A stretch of DNA of 64,000 bases from Synechococcus sp. UW140 (GTDB lineage Bacteria; Cyanobacteriota; Cyanobacteriia; PCC-6307; Cyanobiaceae), in contig CAMCMT010000009.1 of assembly GCA_945875915.1 (NCBI GenBank), positions 1 through 64,000 of the forward strand. Reading direction: 5' to 3'. Positions within the stretch are counted from its first letter, which is position 1, and every line of letters starts with the position of its first letter. This document shows, piece after piece, positions 44,501 through 47,049 of the stretch. The position numbers and the translations under genes are program-made. Under the pieces are notes generated by a model. That model had not been told where the DNA came from, searched no databases, and worked only from the letters and a program-made list of their open reading frames with translations.

Positions 44501-45485
44501 CACTGCTAATGTCCTTAACTAAACTTGTGCCTGCTTCGGTGCCATCGGTTTTCCATAACTCAGTTCCACTTGTGCCATCGTTGGCAATAAAGAAGACAGT
44601 ATTTCCTATGACAGTTAAATTGGAGGCATAGCTGCCTGAGGAGCCGCTTCTAATGTCCTTGACAAGTACAGTGCCTGCGTCAGTGCCATCCGTTTTCCAA
44701 AGCTCGGTTCCATGCGTATCATCGTTGGCGGTAAAGAAGAGCGTGGTGCCATTAGAAATCAAATCATGGATATAACTGCTGTATTTGCCACTACGGATGT
44801 CCTTGACGCGAACTGTACCGGCATCGGTGCCATCGGTTTTCCATAGCTCTTGGCCACTTGAGCCATCATCTGCGATAAAGAAGAGGATATTGCCTACTTT
44901 AATGAAATTGGAAACATTGCTGCTCGCACTCCCGCCACTGATATCCTTAACTTGGGTAGTGCCATCATCAGTGCCATCAGATTTCCATAGCTCCGTTCCG
45001 CTTGTGCCGTCATTGGCTGTAAAAAAAAGCGTATTGCCTACCGCAATAAAATTTGATTTGGATCCAAAGCTGGGGGGAAATGGAAAGCCATTATTCGAAC
45101 CAAAGGCGCCACTAGACCCTTTGAAAATATCCTTAACTTGAACCGTGCCTGTTTTAGTGCCATTGGTTTTCCATAGTTCATTTCCACTGGTGCCGTCATT
45201 AGCTGTAAAAAAAAGCGTATTGCCGACCGCAATGAAGCTTGATTGGGATCCATCGCTGGGGGGAAATGGGAAGCCATTATTCGAACCAAAGGCGCCACTA
45301 GAGCCGATGAAGATGTCCTTAACCAGCACCGTGCCTATTTCGGTACCATCGGTTTCCCAGAGCTCCGTTCCGTTTGCGCCGTCATTGGCCGTAAAGAAAA
45401 GCGTATTCCCTAGGGCAATGAAGCTCGAGGGGTTGCTGTCTTGAAGATTGGTATTGATGTCCTTGAGGAGCTTGGGGGTAGCCAT
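20559..45485 (-). CDS. Giant multidomain repeat protein, probable secreted surface protein (8308 aa)
   Basis: One uninterrupted reading frame of 8308 codons from ATG 45483-45485. Segments in order (residues approximate): 1-944, ELWxxDGT repeats, 18 full and one truncated; 944-1450, four ~126-residue units of the SwmB/Big-like type (NGTF..G..LAIQVSFSEAVTV, then GDxSADLDVxSASAL and LTLPVG); 1980-2030, a VCBS-like piece (GSVTINDTGAWTYNLD); 2040-2200, a block sharing PGNxYxxGKLxVIExxD with a second block at 5900-6100; 4250-4340, 6740-6840 and 7725-7810, Calx-beta-like segments (GTDYKLNGF, GEDYRLNGF, EGATLSIHV); 4530-5810, about 16 beta-rich units of ~80 residues; 7040-7200, cadherin-like with DPDGDGIDA; 8190-8308, a DUF4114-like end with GGGDRDFDDLVF. 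There is no N-terminal signal peptide and no RTX nonapeptide run, which fits type I secretion by a C-terminal signal (inference). Giant proteins of this style in marine Synechococcus (SwmB) act at the cell surface in swimming and grazing resistance; the role here is unknown. Base composition is clearly lower in G+C than in neighbours. Confidence 0.93.
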   Translation of the reverse strand: MATPKLLKDINTNLQDSNPSSFIALGNTLFFTANDGANGTELWETDGTEIGTVLVKDIFIGSSGAFGSNNGFPFPPSDGSQSSFIAVGNTLFFTANDGTSGNELWKTNGTKTGTVQVKDIFKGSSGAFGSNNGFPFPPSFGSKSNFIAVGNTLFFTANDGTSGTELWKSDGTDDGTTQVKDISGGSASSNVSNFIKVGNILFFIADDGSSGQELWKTDGTDAGTVRVKDIRSGKYSSYIHDLISNGTTLFFTANDDTHGTELWKTDGTDAGTVLVKDIRSGSSGSYASNLTVIGNTVFFIANDGTSGTELWKTDGTEAGTSLVKDISSGSSNSYPSNFITVGQTLFFKAYDGTSGTELWKTDGTSAGTFLVKDILSGSLGSNASNFTAIGNTLFFTATDGVNGNELWKSDGTDAGTVRVKDIRSGSTGSYASYLTAIGNTLFFTAYDDTRGKELWKTDGTESGTVRVNDIRTGNLGSYASNLIVIGNTLFFTANDGTNGKSLWKTDGTEAGTVIPKKINRNTLSSNLSNYVVLNGKCFFTADDGTSGNELWKTDGTEAGTVRVKDILSGSAGSNASNFLAVGNSLFFAADDGTSGRELWITDGTDSGTVRVKDIRSGNAGSNAYNFIAVGKTLYFTANDGISGTELWKSDGTETGTSRLKDIRSGSSGSYPEKFFVLGETLFFTVDDGTVGKELWKTDGTESGTLRVKDIKMGSDGAIGWSDKFITVDKTIYFTANDGISGSEIWKSDGTEAGTVHVKDIRIGSSGSSVSNFTVIGNTVFFTANDGISGNELWKTDGNEASTVSVKNIRTGSSGSYATNFTAIGNTLFFTANDGTNGKELWKTDGTEAGTALVKDIGSGSLGSYASNFTAMGNTLFFTASDGTNGNELWQSDGTEAGTFRVEDILSGSSGSYPFKLIDFGDKMLFLADDGKAGQELWSLPVANDAPHVLSVFAAEADGTYVANQILTINIKFSEPVNVEGQVGLRLNVGDGTEYVSSAVVEGDTLSFLYKVKAGEQAADLDVRSASALVLIEGATIKNAGGTPVDLTLPVGAETPGSLSNNKNLVIDGVAPLVTGVTAGSHNGTFNVGEALAIQVSFSQAVTVAGSPSLKLETGANDRTATYSSISEDKKTLTFIYAVQSGDASADLDVFSASALQLTDGATIKGVNNTDAVLTLPVGAETAGSLANNKNLVIDGVVPVVTGVTASNGNGTFRHGNTIAIQVSFSEAVTVTGSPSLKLETGASDRTANYSSTSDDKKTLTFIYTVQSGDKSADLDVFSASALQLAEGVSIKGSNNTNAVLTLPVGAEIIGSLANNKNLLIDAVEPVVTGLTASIANGTFKLGSTLAIQVIFSDAVTVTGSPLLKLETGVNDRTALYSSISEDRKSLTFTYTVQSGDSSADLDVASAAALQLTEGATIKGVNNTNAVLTLPVGTTTTGSLANAKSLVIDGTPLFVSNQIELLSYGPYEKITTNGKTSYRFLSKTELNLKLLGGDTLRVNASQLTVENGLIQTLQGTATGTGAYGLSQLQLASLGIDRGASSQSISGTAKLGSQSVSLSGDLKLEANNQYSFLPVTVSGANLASLLPETGHLQDLSNTKLGFVGNVAGTNLVLSGSTDARFDLRPDQADISTPYPVSLTNLGLDSNQKVNSFKLTPKNQAPWPIKLAGATISANSETITYSLIPASEGKLAQQVFTVDLNGTLTPDGGDSLTVDGQITYRYSVPASGAPTLLPVSAHFDILNTTPFSIGGTRFKTSGGLKLDYQEDANRSAAILALNGEAKIDLEVIKGLPVQLGSPTLNFSDLLASADLAGKALPATNGWSLGQLKEATTGRKEDLGLATISKVALTSGDLRPKFYDPVQNIPAFENGAGPTLKQLSGSLGLFTITPIATAYTDQFKVFGLDGKPISTVVLDLVPSSTNSAAPQISLKRQEILTNKERLDLYAAYVEKESASGDVTLTAILDQTKSQEIDSFSKYFKAGTQKTDFGSVTINDTGAWTYNLDTSNSTLAPVSGGYTIVPRVNTQTGLIANLSNVELQLNAVLVGLRPEADAILDLLDSFGIRKFVKTLEKEVDLPSYEPLRNTLLKLFESVPGNAYADGKLQVIEIIDTLYYTATRLNKKSSKGYVALTPTIKGLGKVIGFAEGVIAQTWKSSGRTADQYFYTNSLFRDEKDGTPYQFDNILLDLVYHNDNTANPGYTWLDDAIVSRVGKLPEKVNLSTLYDDLLEQIQAQNSYRKYLKSKGAGQEEQAAGDSTFSVSLDSQPLFAPTEFINRYLTEDQLDLLRLDLALDIAVNAEVSYPLFPLVSALFGATLNVELLLNIISRLSRDQLNTLILSINVVKADASLSDTAKQSAVDKLIASAFSNSLSTDLSADKFKIGIEPYVGIQLGFPLLNITGKMGLAVDFTVGFERLLNGELADDQTVSLADFFGKSAGTKSPYAYNPKFESLNFTLDHNYDFLLAKSPTDKSGFADFRTAYAQNSWLFNIYFEPINLKALIGESKLAFDVSLLKKLGNKLITSFDWVNIVDERIVTAGGIDLLFKDAKYLNSPVSSAFNAALKRQYPKLTDKERARLLSLVIDNASPTRITYALADTQKIDQRINELQSSYVVRAARDIGSPSLSKDKFRYRYDTVDAENAVDVYSYYSLYAPKYIDIKPKLAYNFVEVQIDLISTGAKVNTDLQFFDGSRWQTLGSLQDDLKGAAKVTMATTSPGIVMNYDETAKANPGHYVHNAGTLSLQLSLAHLSRSDANPQEKLLKQLAEAGQLQLRLFDETTSGVGEDTTFMSDPRIMRGGSIYTKRVDSGNILRQDNVVAWNQNLVSGAVQWISPSFFRPLSDQPDLAFLNQQESTRSQKIGQYLNPTAPLAIQFAGQQLSARPSSHSSASQSGTLSDAVDGTIRFTRDPITSLTYKSYIGSDRHVRVAVRSAADQDWVDVANLADLALSPTETQAPDLVAINGEVVLASWDANGNLLRYSIKLPTTAGSQVQISSAAIEHETLARVILQGTGPTNRLESAQQPSLRSNTDLRIGLEKRLDLNSTSSLNQAFYLSVVDPIQQVYATSAKPLSMTINNYTPGSAAQTLTQAANAWIGTAQSSPLKKHLSALLGFNEYSNSGVFSGTGANSTGNIGVITAADFIEYNSTADMANHLAEWGSGSLFVASSSAIGNGEAMIWNYDGDAYTRNNQDRLKPEGVTSSGRVYSMNGLTPDSLSVVYRNLDQKDIFTSNWAGLVDQSLSPYSQVGNKPMRTAALHDRDSLVAGGNLAILATGKALNFGLLNQPFASADQLGARADQGYALTDGTDVVRYFSPERFSGNDGLNYWYDASNVAPLNLQSYQVGGLDPAHAATAALNSSGAVSGLGWAWLPARQLSDGQLESLIRTSGLSFIDSHSLNLVIGSATNEFAANGQIHLNPASIQLLPSSQTPELFLGSQASGSAKANNFSILAGPRSEVGVVLTANELKSPSWFTGDSSLTSYDLIGSLFAGSRPFLYRGDYVPLAYYNEGDNTYYGNLNAPVLASADQAFNPASFQLPKTANAVTPIGFEGSISDYVSFGVDQAHSKDILSLIKTMPAVVPAGYFRMVDPAGANLNPGTVVHAPMVPMRSTASNKQLIYADLSPTSSRQSPLYVASSNPVQVSLGRNEPPSVILQRMEMVGTYVPGIDSIDKFAAYAWNDAQLKYSLLDDALPVDAFGNAADWLAEFRRRYAGLEIPRSIEFVSQNTPQLVNNTLFTPVAANGEIGSYLNLPYANSNALDQINLTTTIESTLKLSAEVNALFLSFNVASLDIPLHKPYVKSWKIASLTGGPLAGTFDLFFDENRDLSRNSSEISDQGVASTLQLDLSSRASKILLDTSLETANLWNGTDYQPKYQNGSPDWRSGLLVIRPASNGSAVDVMTGLANTSTYLSRLEANVADTHWESIKNSVLLDYIPYSAKNITSIDKSRWFTDRSSLTKLVPSEIAAAFTSAFVLPTGLDAELSDPIHVYDAFGAADAVSKPNLLNLYSFENRMMAISTLIREIYKQAAIDSSQLESPNAPAGYDPEIYAYQVIPYFALTLAGKTDPYYRKLLTLIAESIGGKNGSLALRLEQSGYKFNPTNSDDLALLLGYAQLTMPSTNQNLTFYNGRLDLTYTAGISDSLAKMRLKTVASSLSDYLDAFDLVASKQFSLDPRLITTAVSGLKRQILAPAGVIAEAASAIVNQQPPTISPVDPKLLTQPVTPESFTLINQMIRDSSDQSTQVIPGVAGLARSLVVDQVYKTTEDGIYEFNLRLSQPAPSGGALFLLNYDGSAVYGTDYKLNGFASRPDYLYVPAGETSQSFKIDVSASQLTSSLLIHLAAASADYQISSGFDRMLFEIDAGKAQLLEQQDKVVFRQFSNQIQVPLGESIFTPSELIKQAGTNDIRIVGSQPKLTDRHVTVNAYQAKLNPSNIRFAAQAPNDAEVTGGWGLIGKNLYRAHAGDWGAVDIYELRNQASGIYTYVNSLSEYQILQAQGWLGNGVAFSFDEDHSLPLRISSVPAASPPLSLPGLDLQAISGYLDTYEYAANQDISEWRFLGKISGLKFKDSFTLDGAIMVRHRQDYADETWWIDADVLGFDLPNLATISTGVGTAKANGHLNLRISNGQLNQWQIQADVNDFKLTDDLSLSGSLDLYYENSKATQNKSRYRASGRVKDFDFSTPGFQLQNLDVSLTDFLLNDGKVLSWSLATSVQDLLIGDQFRVSGSLNLSYLTDNLGSHLQGDAALKSFNLDLGSGVGLDVAAGTIEFAVDNGKLATASLDLQQAKLKINQSNILNFTTGFLDLSQTNGNPDSFDLEATLTASKLGPLTIDHGLASIHYKRSFVPGTASAHHELSLGLTKSDLSLDLGSSVGVQTLKGVTAAVNLLDGSIVGYQLAASEINLQLGPNIHAKGSFSLLNEAVGSDVYTHAAIKANQLSLSVPNALSFAGSAGLEFTIKNQALTTLKLSALAKNVTIAGFALDGNLDLQLDHFVNGTPEDIRLSAGIQNFNLGLASSPTTTLTGEVQDLTIHKGEVQQWTLIGAINDFAIANQFKANGFARLNYTKKEQNKTLTGSVGVTDFKLLLPAGPSQASINGQLDFNLVNDQLQRWKLIGGIDKLKLVDGIEISGELSMEYLDQVYPDNPYKQDVFLLDATLKQASFKLTDDVTLKLDGSLSDLTFNGTGDVLAWKLKSSVRDLELFDGFKISGNLDLKYKFDAGVKIFDGAAEVTGVSLPVPGLSNPSQGMTGKLAFQTRNNELQQWTLTADVDQLNLFNDITITGHVEIGRTLSNPIQNRLKASVQSMKLALGTGIEASLSGQMDLAYKTYDGSIYPIEQTLTFQATRAQLSIANLFSVDGSADVKYSQALNGQKDFSMTAKVNAFNLVIPGGSPVVLKGDLSVDLRDSVLQSFKLNSSVSSLKLGLFELDGNIEVAYALPAAPTETTAGSPATEGIYSLRGDFTNLSLKSPDPNGGSLTLDKGLVALRYGNQSGILDWNLAASIRNWKLFDDFVLSGAAQIYYTKKNQFETYTIKASVDTFKLDLGFSSEPLSLSGKFALVTTNGELDQWSLAASVQNLNLLGFSLDGDIDLDYQKRNASLYNQTTFIVSKASIGVDVLGGYFAGTSVNVSVSELVLVEQQGRQWQAMSWQASAKLAIGNEASTIQLKSTLDISYLHQDPLFGFKDTLTMSGAVKDFRITSDYFSVHDVDLILEKLVVVGGEASPRSLKFNGRINDLNIANIFAMSGSFSGLFDNSKGLDFDVQGSIDRLRIAGFDLFDYLSISSGEVSASSKGSRLDVNLTAKFKNDSKISIGGFDLAFKDTSATIQFTKLNDNDAGKLSFSAQGLMELGSAHTPVSGGFSASIDLATGKPSLDDLTLSLTPDDKPADYGIFKLDAPSSLRYKNGEIKLILDPSVNADIFNGFSAPIYDSVNSIRPAVEPVIDLLTTQIPNDFATAEQSIVIPSIKLPTLQQTGTRRGLFGLTFPVYSVVLKEVVPEFKKVIIPTLDIGAALTNFIESYPGNPYKNGKLEVIELLDGLGATFFYVNQKLAQAGLFSDAFEPYISIFGKKAYTMAYPSISPIVGTVDTLLGMTELATKQPSLPGWVRLDPFSLVYNINTGKLDVKGPALGDIASKFGAFGDLYDFTNNTLAATGSGSLDGNFKSVGFVNSSSFKVPILDNPAKAILDVILDKPVDVFEYNLDLSASLKARGSVDLGSWVAALIGVPIPLILGANPGLDVNLDTTVGFTASPKSLKALAADVQALLSGQGKFDDILKTVITGITEPNTGVYLDISNDLLTLKPELSVDLSLDYKVLGLRGQIGLSSTLSAALDLLGNGAPDRIYLNNLVRPLFDPDFKKNRTPYDLVLALKPGKTTVWFDILAKVASPWFSVFRLQSDLPIPKISLQIPLGTVYTGPTYGPTSLYFQPKLKLQDGSSHPDLVTDFYSGFADQQGLFDRIAGSITADQPQGVLYVAPSPWSRDVLTGIPRSLALFDQVSSTDPTPDVLNVSTSLDSTAALMQSYATTVTASSSTASVLEQLTGYSSSFSTSQSSYQLLNSDSVDVRRVGLAQLQFEYQLQAVLIAIQDLLRAHDVLAYRPAGYGDDLPQDEALWPYMFLQHYLSHGLKASAPGSALVHLDLQDARSLKALFVDVETRIGNPSTTLAGFTASAIAALNREMVTRSNLGDALDGPALLAPLAITGLKQIFQGHSLEMALDLLQQQPNQEDALLASWISTFALAHSSQTADTYASVAWRAADAGHFSLQLSHAATEAGAFVNVLLRSSLVYGEDYRLNGFERQPVQLFIVPGSDHLDLQFEWLKSDLPTSSVDLTILASHSGLQPDPNRSGLHVTVTGTTALASVQSFTVNQLASDTTVLNANAQGVFTLATQSTPYVLMGFDRSAGHRLAIANGATANAVPLSLDQLTIINGVLYAGPRAIGVVLAETLGQPGTLAYADNLGSASHGRIALRLPGQTLVEDQSQPLKLSLAALLQQANRQGQTLVNLSTTARLQVQLDQGEIMLHADPDFAGSGALLLTLANGEGVQSVVEVPITVISQVDPLRRLQPLSLQVDEDSSVELPFSSFTDGILDVDHFAPVTFESLSGPNGSPAPVSIEVNRTDQSVLIRPAADLHGEQTLTLTVSSHGVASNFDVKLTINPINDGARPESLDLALAADGTHVFSVDDFPFLDPDGDGIDAIHITQAPYGGSLRWLNNPGNPLTASLLFDPVTQPFVTLDQLRAGQLIYQADPAERYPERFQNYGWLVDVLGYQLVQNLSTQPILSSLSTLILTDERPDEGLLSPPQITNHTIDIEGKRLKAHFSFDQPLYFDGHSLRLLGANDAAAPSSVTVVKEIDPSFADSGVQLSADGLSLTLTVERPTNVQGYLAVDLGGRGDLLRNRDGLALALPALQYGIKYDSAPPKLLSQAFTVKDASVTLQLEFSEDVHSLGRVRFAVVNPITGAIDQVAEIQPSSTPTAGLDPFNSSTVLFNFTDLIAGLTVLPGSSYRLLFDSDTGLQDSSGNVASVSTDITIPYPQTPEFQLAKSQAVSSRVLPYSFYFSLVDAQGKESTATLLPFAQPLSGVTFAADQITTSRVINPVASGQDLQLQLWLYGQDRNKLGLIDLELVFPSNEVWFDTDQLNAIAGLHVLEYTGDLGTGRDGLLRLRLDSSFSATTDDGGRRLVSLPFFTLPVGSGEFQPDTSPAIVLRRVGSVLTGESLDPSQTSLPQLLLTKHNSLTNQQAALLIHDPTINEGATLSIHVATNLAPNSTLYWRFSGNGISADDFIDGALDGSGKVNTDGKITIAIDVANDLTAERDEVLHIQLYSDLAHTSPFGQAAEVTIRSRDLRVGNGSFDPKLFKLTKVDFQSLLPNLGAVIGGRSSDYHLNAEAVQFTAQLSKSATKSLNTALDLSVVGGSLDLVDDQGVRRANRRLAYFSIDSADPNVVSTLTYNPLKRAGARFYDRDGDGVAEFLSLALVDGGYGDKDHKVNGSILDPSTAATVDINPILSRANANTLTVSDPANATAPASLVLRASLSGRPSTSNQIGYVVLEASELAIADSLLSNWTTVTTRAQTLFSTLEREDVTLNDFTIFDREILLVNGQSVRFFEVSDATLDEITSPNDSRFHFLSMGIPSAQALAVTSLSGVQFNLSLLSSDQGLNALVAQEQGSASLLDFSSFKPTEKVTGTLVLAREASYDSITGFYRTVDTLGSVLDANGDLLTPGVASVAEYMNAALRIENLVSELSGLAVANGQTSSRVVEVSESTYLAPFARVNGDTFFAFGDANIDRFNHFRVLGNNMFGLEDLSGGGDRDFDDLVFGFSFSIVQ
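28050..31900 (-). repeat. Beta-rich ~80-residue repeats in the giant protein
   Basis: About 16 degenerate units covering roughly residues 4530-5810. Each has a pattern close to GxLxxWxLxAxVxxLxLxxxFxLxGxLxLxY followed by LxAxVxxxxLxLG. Conserved are one Trp, the LDG/LSG turn and alternating hydrophobic residues, suggesting a long solenoid or beta-groove. Unit edges are approximate because they were read by eye. Confidence 0.7.
41135..42650 (-). repeat. Four SwmB-type/Ig-like repeats in the giant protein
   Basis: Four consecutive units of about 126 residues (378 bp). Units 2-4 are very similar, with VTGVTAxxxNGTF, FSxAVTVxGSPxLKLETG, DRTAxYSS, TVQSGDxSADLDV and IKGxNNTxAVLTLPVG; the first is more diverged (VLSVFAAEADGTY). 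The type is known from long bacterial surface proteins, including the swm repeat of Synechococcus. Confidence 0.9.
42675..45365 (-). repeat. ELWxxDGT repeat array at the N terminus of the giant protein
   Basis: Eighteen complete copies of ELW-x-x-DGT-x-x-GT-x-x-VKDI, plus a truncated last copy reading ELWSLPVAND. The regular period is 48 residues (144 bp); the first two units are 62 residues (186 bp) because both carry the insert AFGSNNGFPFPPS, and their DNA is nearly identical (ggatcc at 45060 and again at 45246), which points to a recent duplication. One unit has SLWKTDGT followed by a divergent VIPKKINRN. Confidence 0.95.
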
Positions 45486-45535
45486 GAATCGTTCTCAAAT
45501 CAATTGATAGTGGTTTAACAGGAAATGAATTCTGT

Positions 45536-46618
45536 TTATTCTTGTTCGTTGATTGGCGGTACGAGCCAAATTGTTTGTTGTTGATCAATTTCCGTATTGG
45601 GACCAACGATGACAGGATTGCTCCACCCAGGCAGAAAGGAAACCCCAAAGATTTCCTCAACGCCACTGTTGAACCACAGCCAGGCGACCACCTCGCGGTC
45701 ACCTAAATGAACTAGGGCAATGCCACATTTGCGATCCGAATGGCGGTCCTCGAGGGGTAGGCCCCCGAACACCGCTGATTCGCGGATCTGCGAAACCCCC
45801 ACAACGGCGAGGTCACCCCAACAATCAAGACCTCGGGTGAAACCCGGTAATTCGGCGATGGATTCACTCACGTCTTGAAAGGGCACCGCCGTGGGGCCAT
45901 TGAGATCGGCCGGGTCGGTCTGCATCAGCCTGCCTTCTCCGGAATGGAGCCAAAGCAACTGCTGATTGTGTAGACGGGGGGAATGGGGCATCGCCATGCC
46001 CTCCATCACCACCCGGTTGGCTTGGATATCGATCAAGCAGCCGCCGGTGGTTTTGCTGGCACGCCAGCTGTCGAGGCTGTCGCCAGCGCCCAGGGCCGTG
46101 GCATAGGCCGGGGAATTACCACTGGCGTTGAGGGCCAGGCCATTGAGATGGCAACGGTCTTCAGGTGCCAAAGCACTGATGAACGGGGGGCGCCATTGGG
46201 GGGTGAAGCTCCAAGGGCCGCCGACCGTGGCCAGACAGTTGAACAAGGTGTTGACCAGCAGGAGCTCCCTGTTGCACCAGGCCAGGTCATGGGCCAGCAC
46301 CGGTCCGGTGAGGTGACAGCTTCGGGCTAGGAAGGCGATGTCATGGCCAGCATCCGGGGTAATGCGGCTGGCAATCTCCCTGTTGGCCTCCAACTTCCAA
46401 ACTTGCTCTTGGCTGCACACCGCCAGACCGCTTGGGGTACGGGTGAGACCCATCGCTTGGGGGACGTGGCTGAAGCCAACCTTCAACTCGCCGCTCCTGC
46501 TGCCAATCGAAACAAGGCGACCGGCCTGATAGGTGCTCACAACGATTGACAGCTGCAGCTGTTCGATCAGCCCAGGTAAGTTTGTGCTGTATTCGTATTC
46601 GACGTTGGTTCGCTTCAT
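45536..46618 (-). CDS. TIGR03032-family protein
   Basis: A 360-aa protein starting MKRTNVEYEYSTNLPGLIEQL. The family outline is clear: STYQAGRLVSIG near residue 30, LARSCHLTGPVLAHDLAW near 100, LVNTLFNCLAT ... PPFISALAPEDRCHLNGLAL near 120-160, and WxxSGEGRL and ELPGFTRGLD later. The family (also indexed, I believe, as DUF4915) is uncharacterised, with a propeller-like pattern of short beta motifs. No signal peptide or membrane span is visible. It lies 50 bp upstream of the giant gene in the same direction and is probably its first operon partner; I infer a role in making, modifying or exporting the giant protein. Confidence 0.88.
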   Translation of the reverse strand: MKRTNVEYEYSTNLPGLIEQLQLSIVVSTYQAGRLVSIGSRSGELKVGFSHVPQAMGLTRTPSGLAVCSQEQVWKLEANREIASRITPDAGHDIAFLARSCHLTGPVLAHDLAWCNRELLLVNTLFNCLATVGGPWSFTPQWRPPFISALAPEDRCHLNGLALNASGNSPAYATALGAGDSLDSWRASKTTGGCLIDIQANRVVMEGMAMPHSPRLHNQQLLWLHSGEGRLMQTDPADLNGPTAVPFQDVSESIAELPGFTRGLDCWGDLAVVGVSQIRESAVFGGLPLEDRHSDRKCGIALVHLGDREVVAWLWFNSGVEEIFGVSFLPGWSNPVIVGPNTEIDQQQTIWLVPPINEQE

Positions 46619-47049
46619 CTCAAAACGGTTTGATGGGATTGACTAGGGCCACGAACTGACTCTTTCTGTGGGGGCAACAGAACCACAACGGAATTAGCCA
46701 GCCAGCGAAGGGACTCCATGACTGACACCTAATTACTGACAGCTAACTGGTGAGCCGCTTGCACGGGTTCGGTCTCACCATGCGTTGTGCCAAGGTGCCG
46801 TTTGATGGGTTCGAAAGCATGGACCGAGGAAGGACGCTGCCTCGACCTGTTTGGGGCTGATTCGCTCCTAGGGCCTTAGGGCGGTGAAAGGCTTCGGCGT
46901 GGGCGGCCGACTCCCGCCTGGCGCAGGCAAACGGGGTTTCCCCCGGGGCGCATGCCAAGGGCACCAACCAGTCGACTAACTTCCTGAATCATTAGTTTCA
47001 ATTTGAATTGATTGCTTATTTTGCGGCAGGAACAGGGCGTTTGTCTTAC
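46619..47049. other. Intergenic region upstream of the TIGR03032-giant gene pair
   Basis: 431 bp between the end of the LuxR-type regulator gene and the start of the TIGR03032 gene, both on the minus strand. No convincing gene is present. It should hold the promoter of the giant gene cluster. Visible but unproven features: an imperfect 14-bp direct repeat (ACTGACACCTAATT and ACTGACAGCTAACT, about 46720-46748), and an A/T-rich stretch around 46985-47025. Composition changes from G+C-rich to A/T-rich across it. Confidence 0.5.

Noticed and set aside
41135-45365. Regular DNA repeats that could suggest a CRISPR or satellite array
   Set aside because: The repeat units are in frame, 144, 186 and 378 bp long, and change mainly at silent positions; they encode protein repeats.
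46743-46967. Minus-strand frame of 74 codons upstream of the TIGR03032 gene
   Set aside because: Low-complexity composition (Arg, Pro, Ala) and no conserved pattern. It is more likely promoter region.
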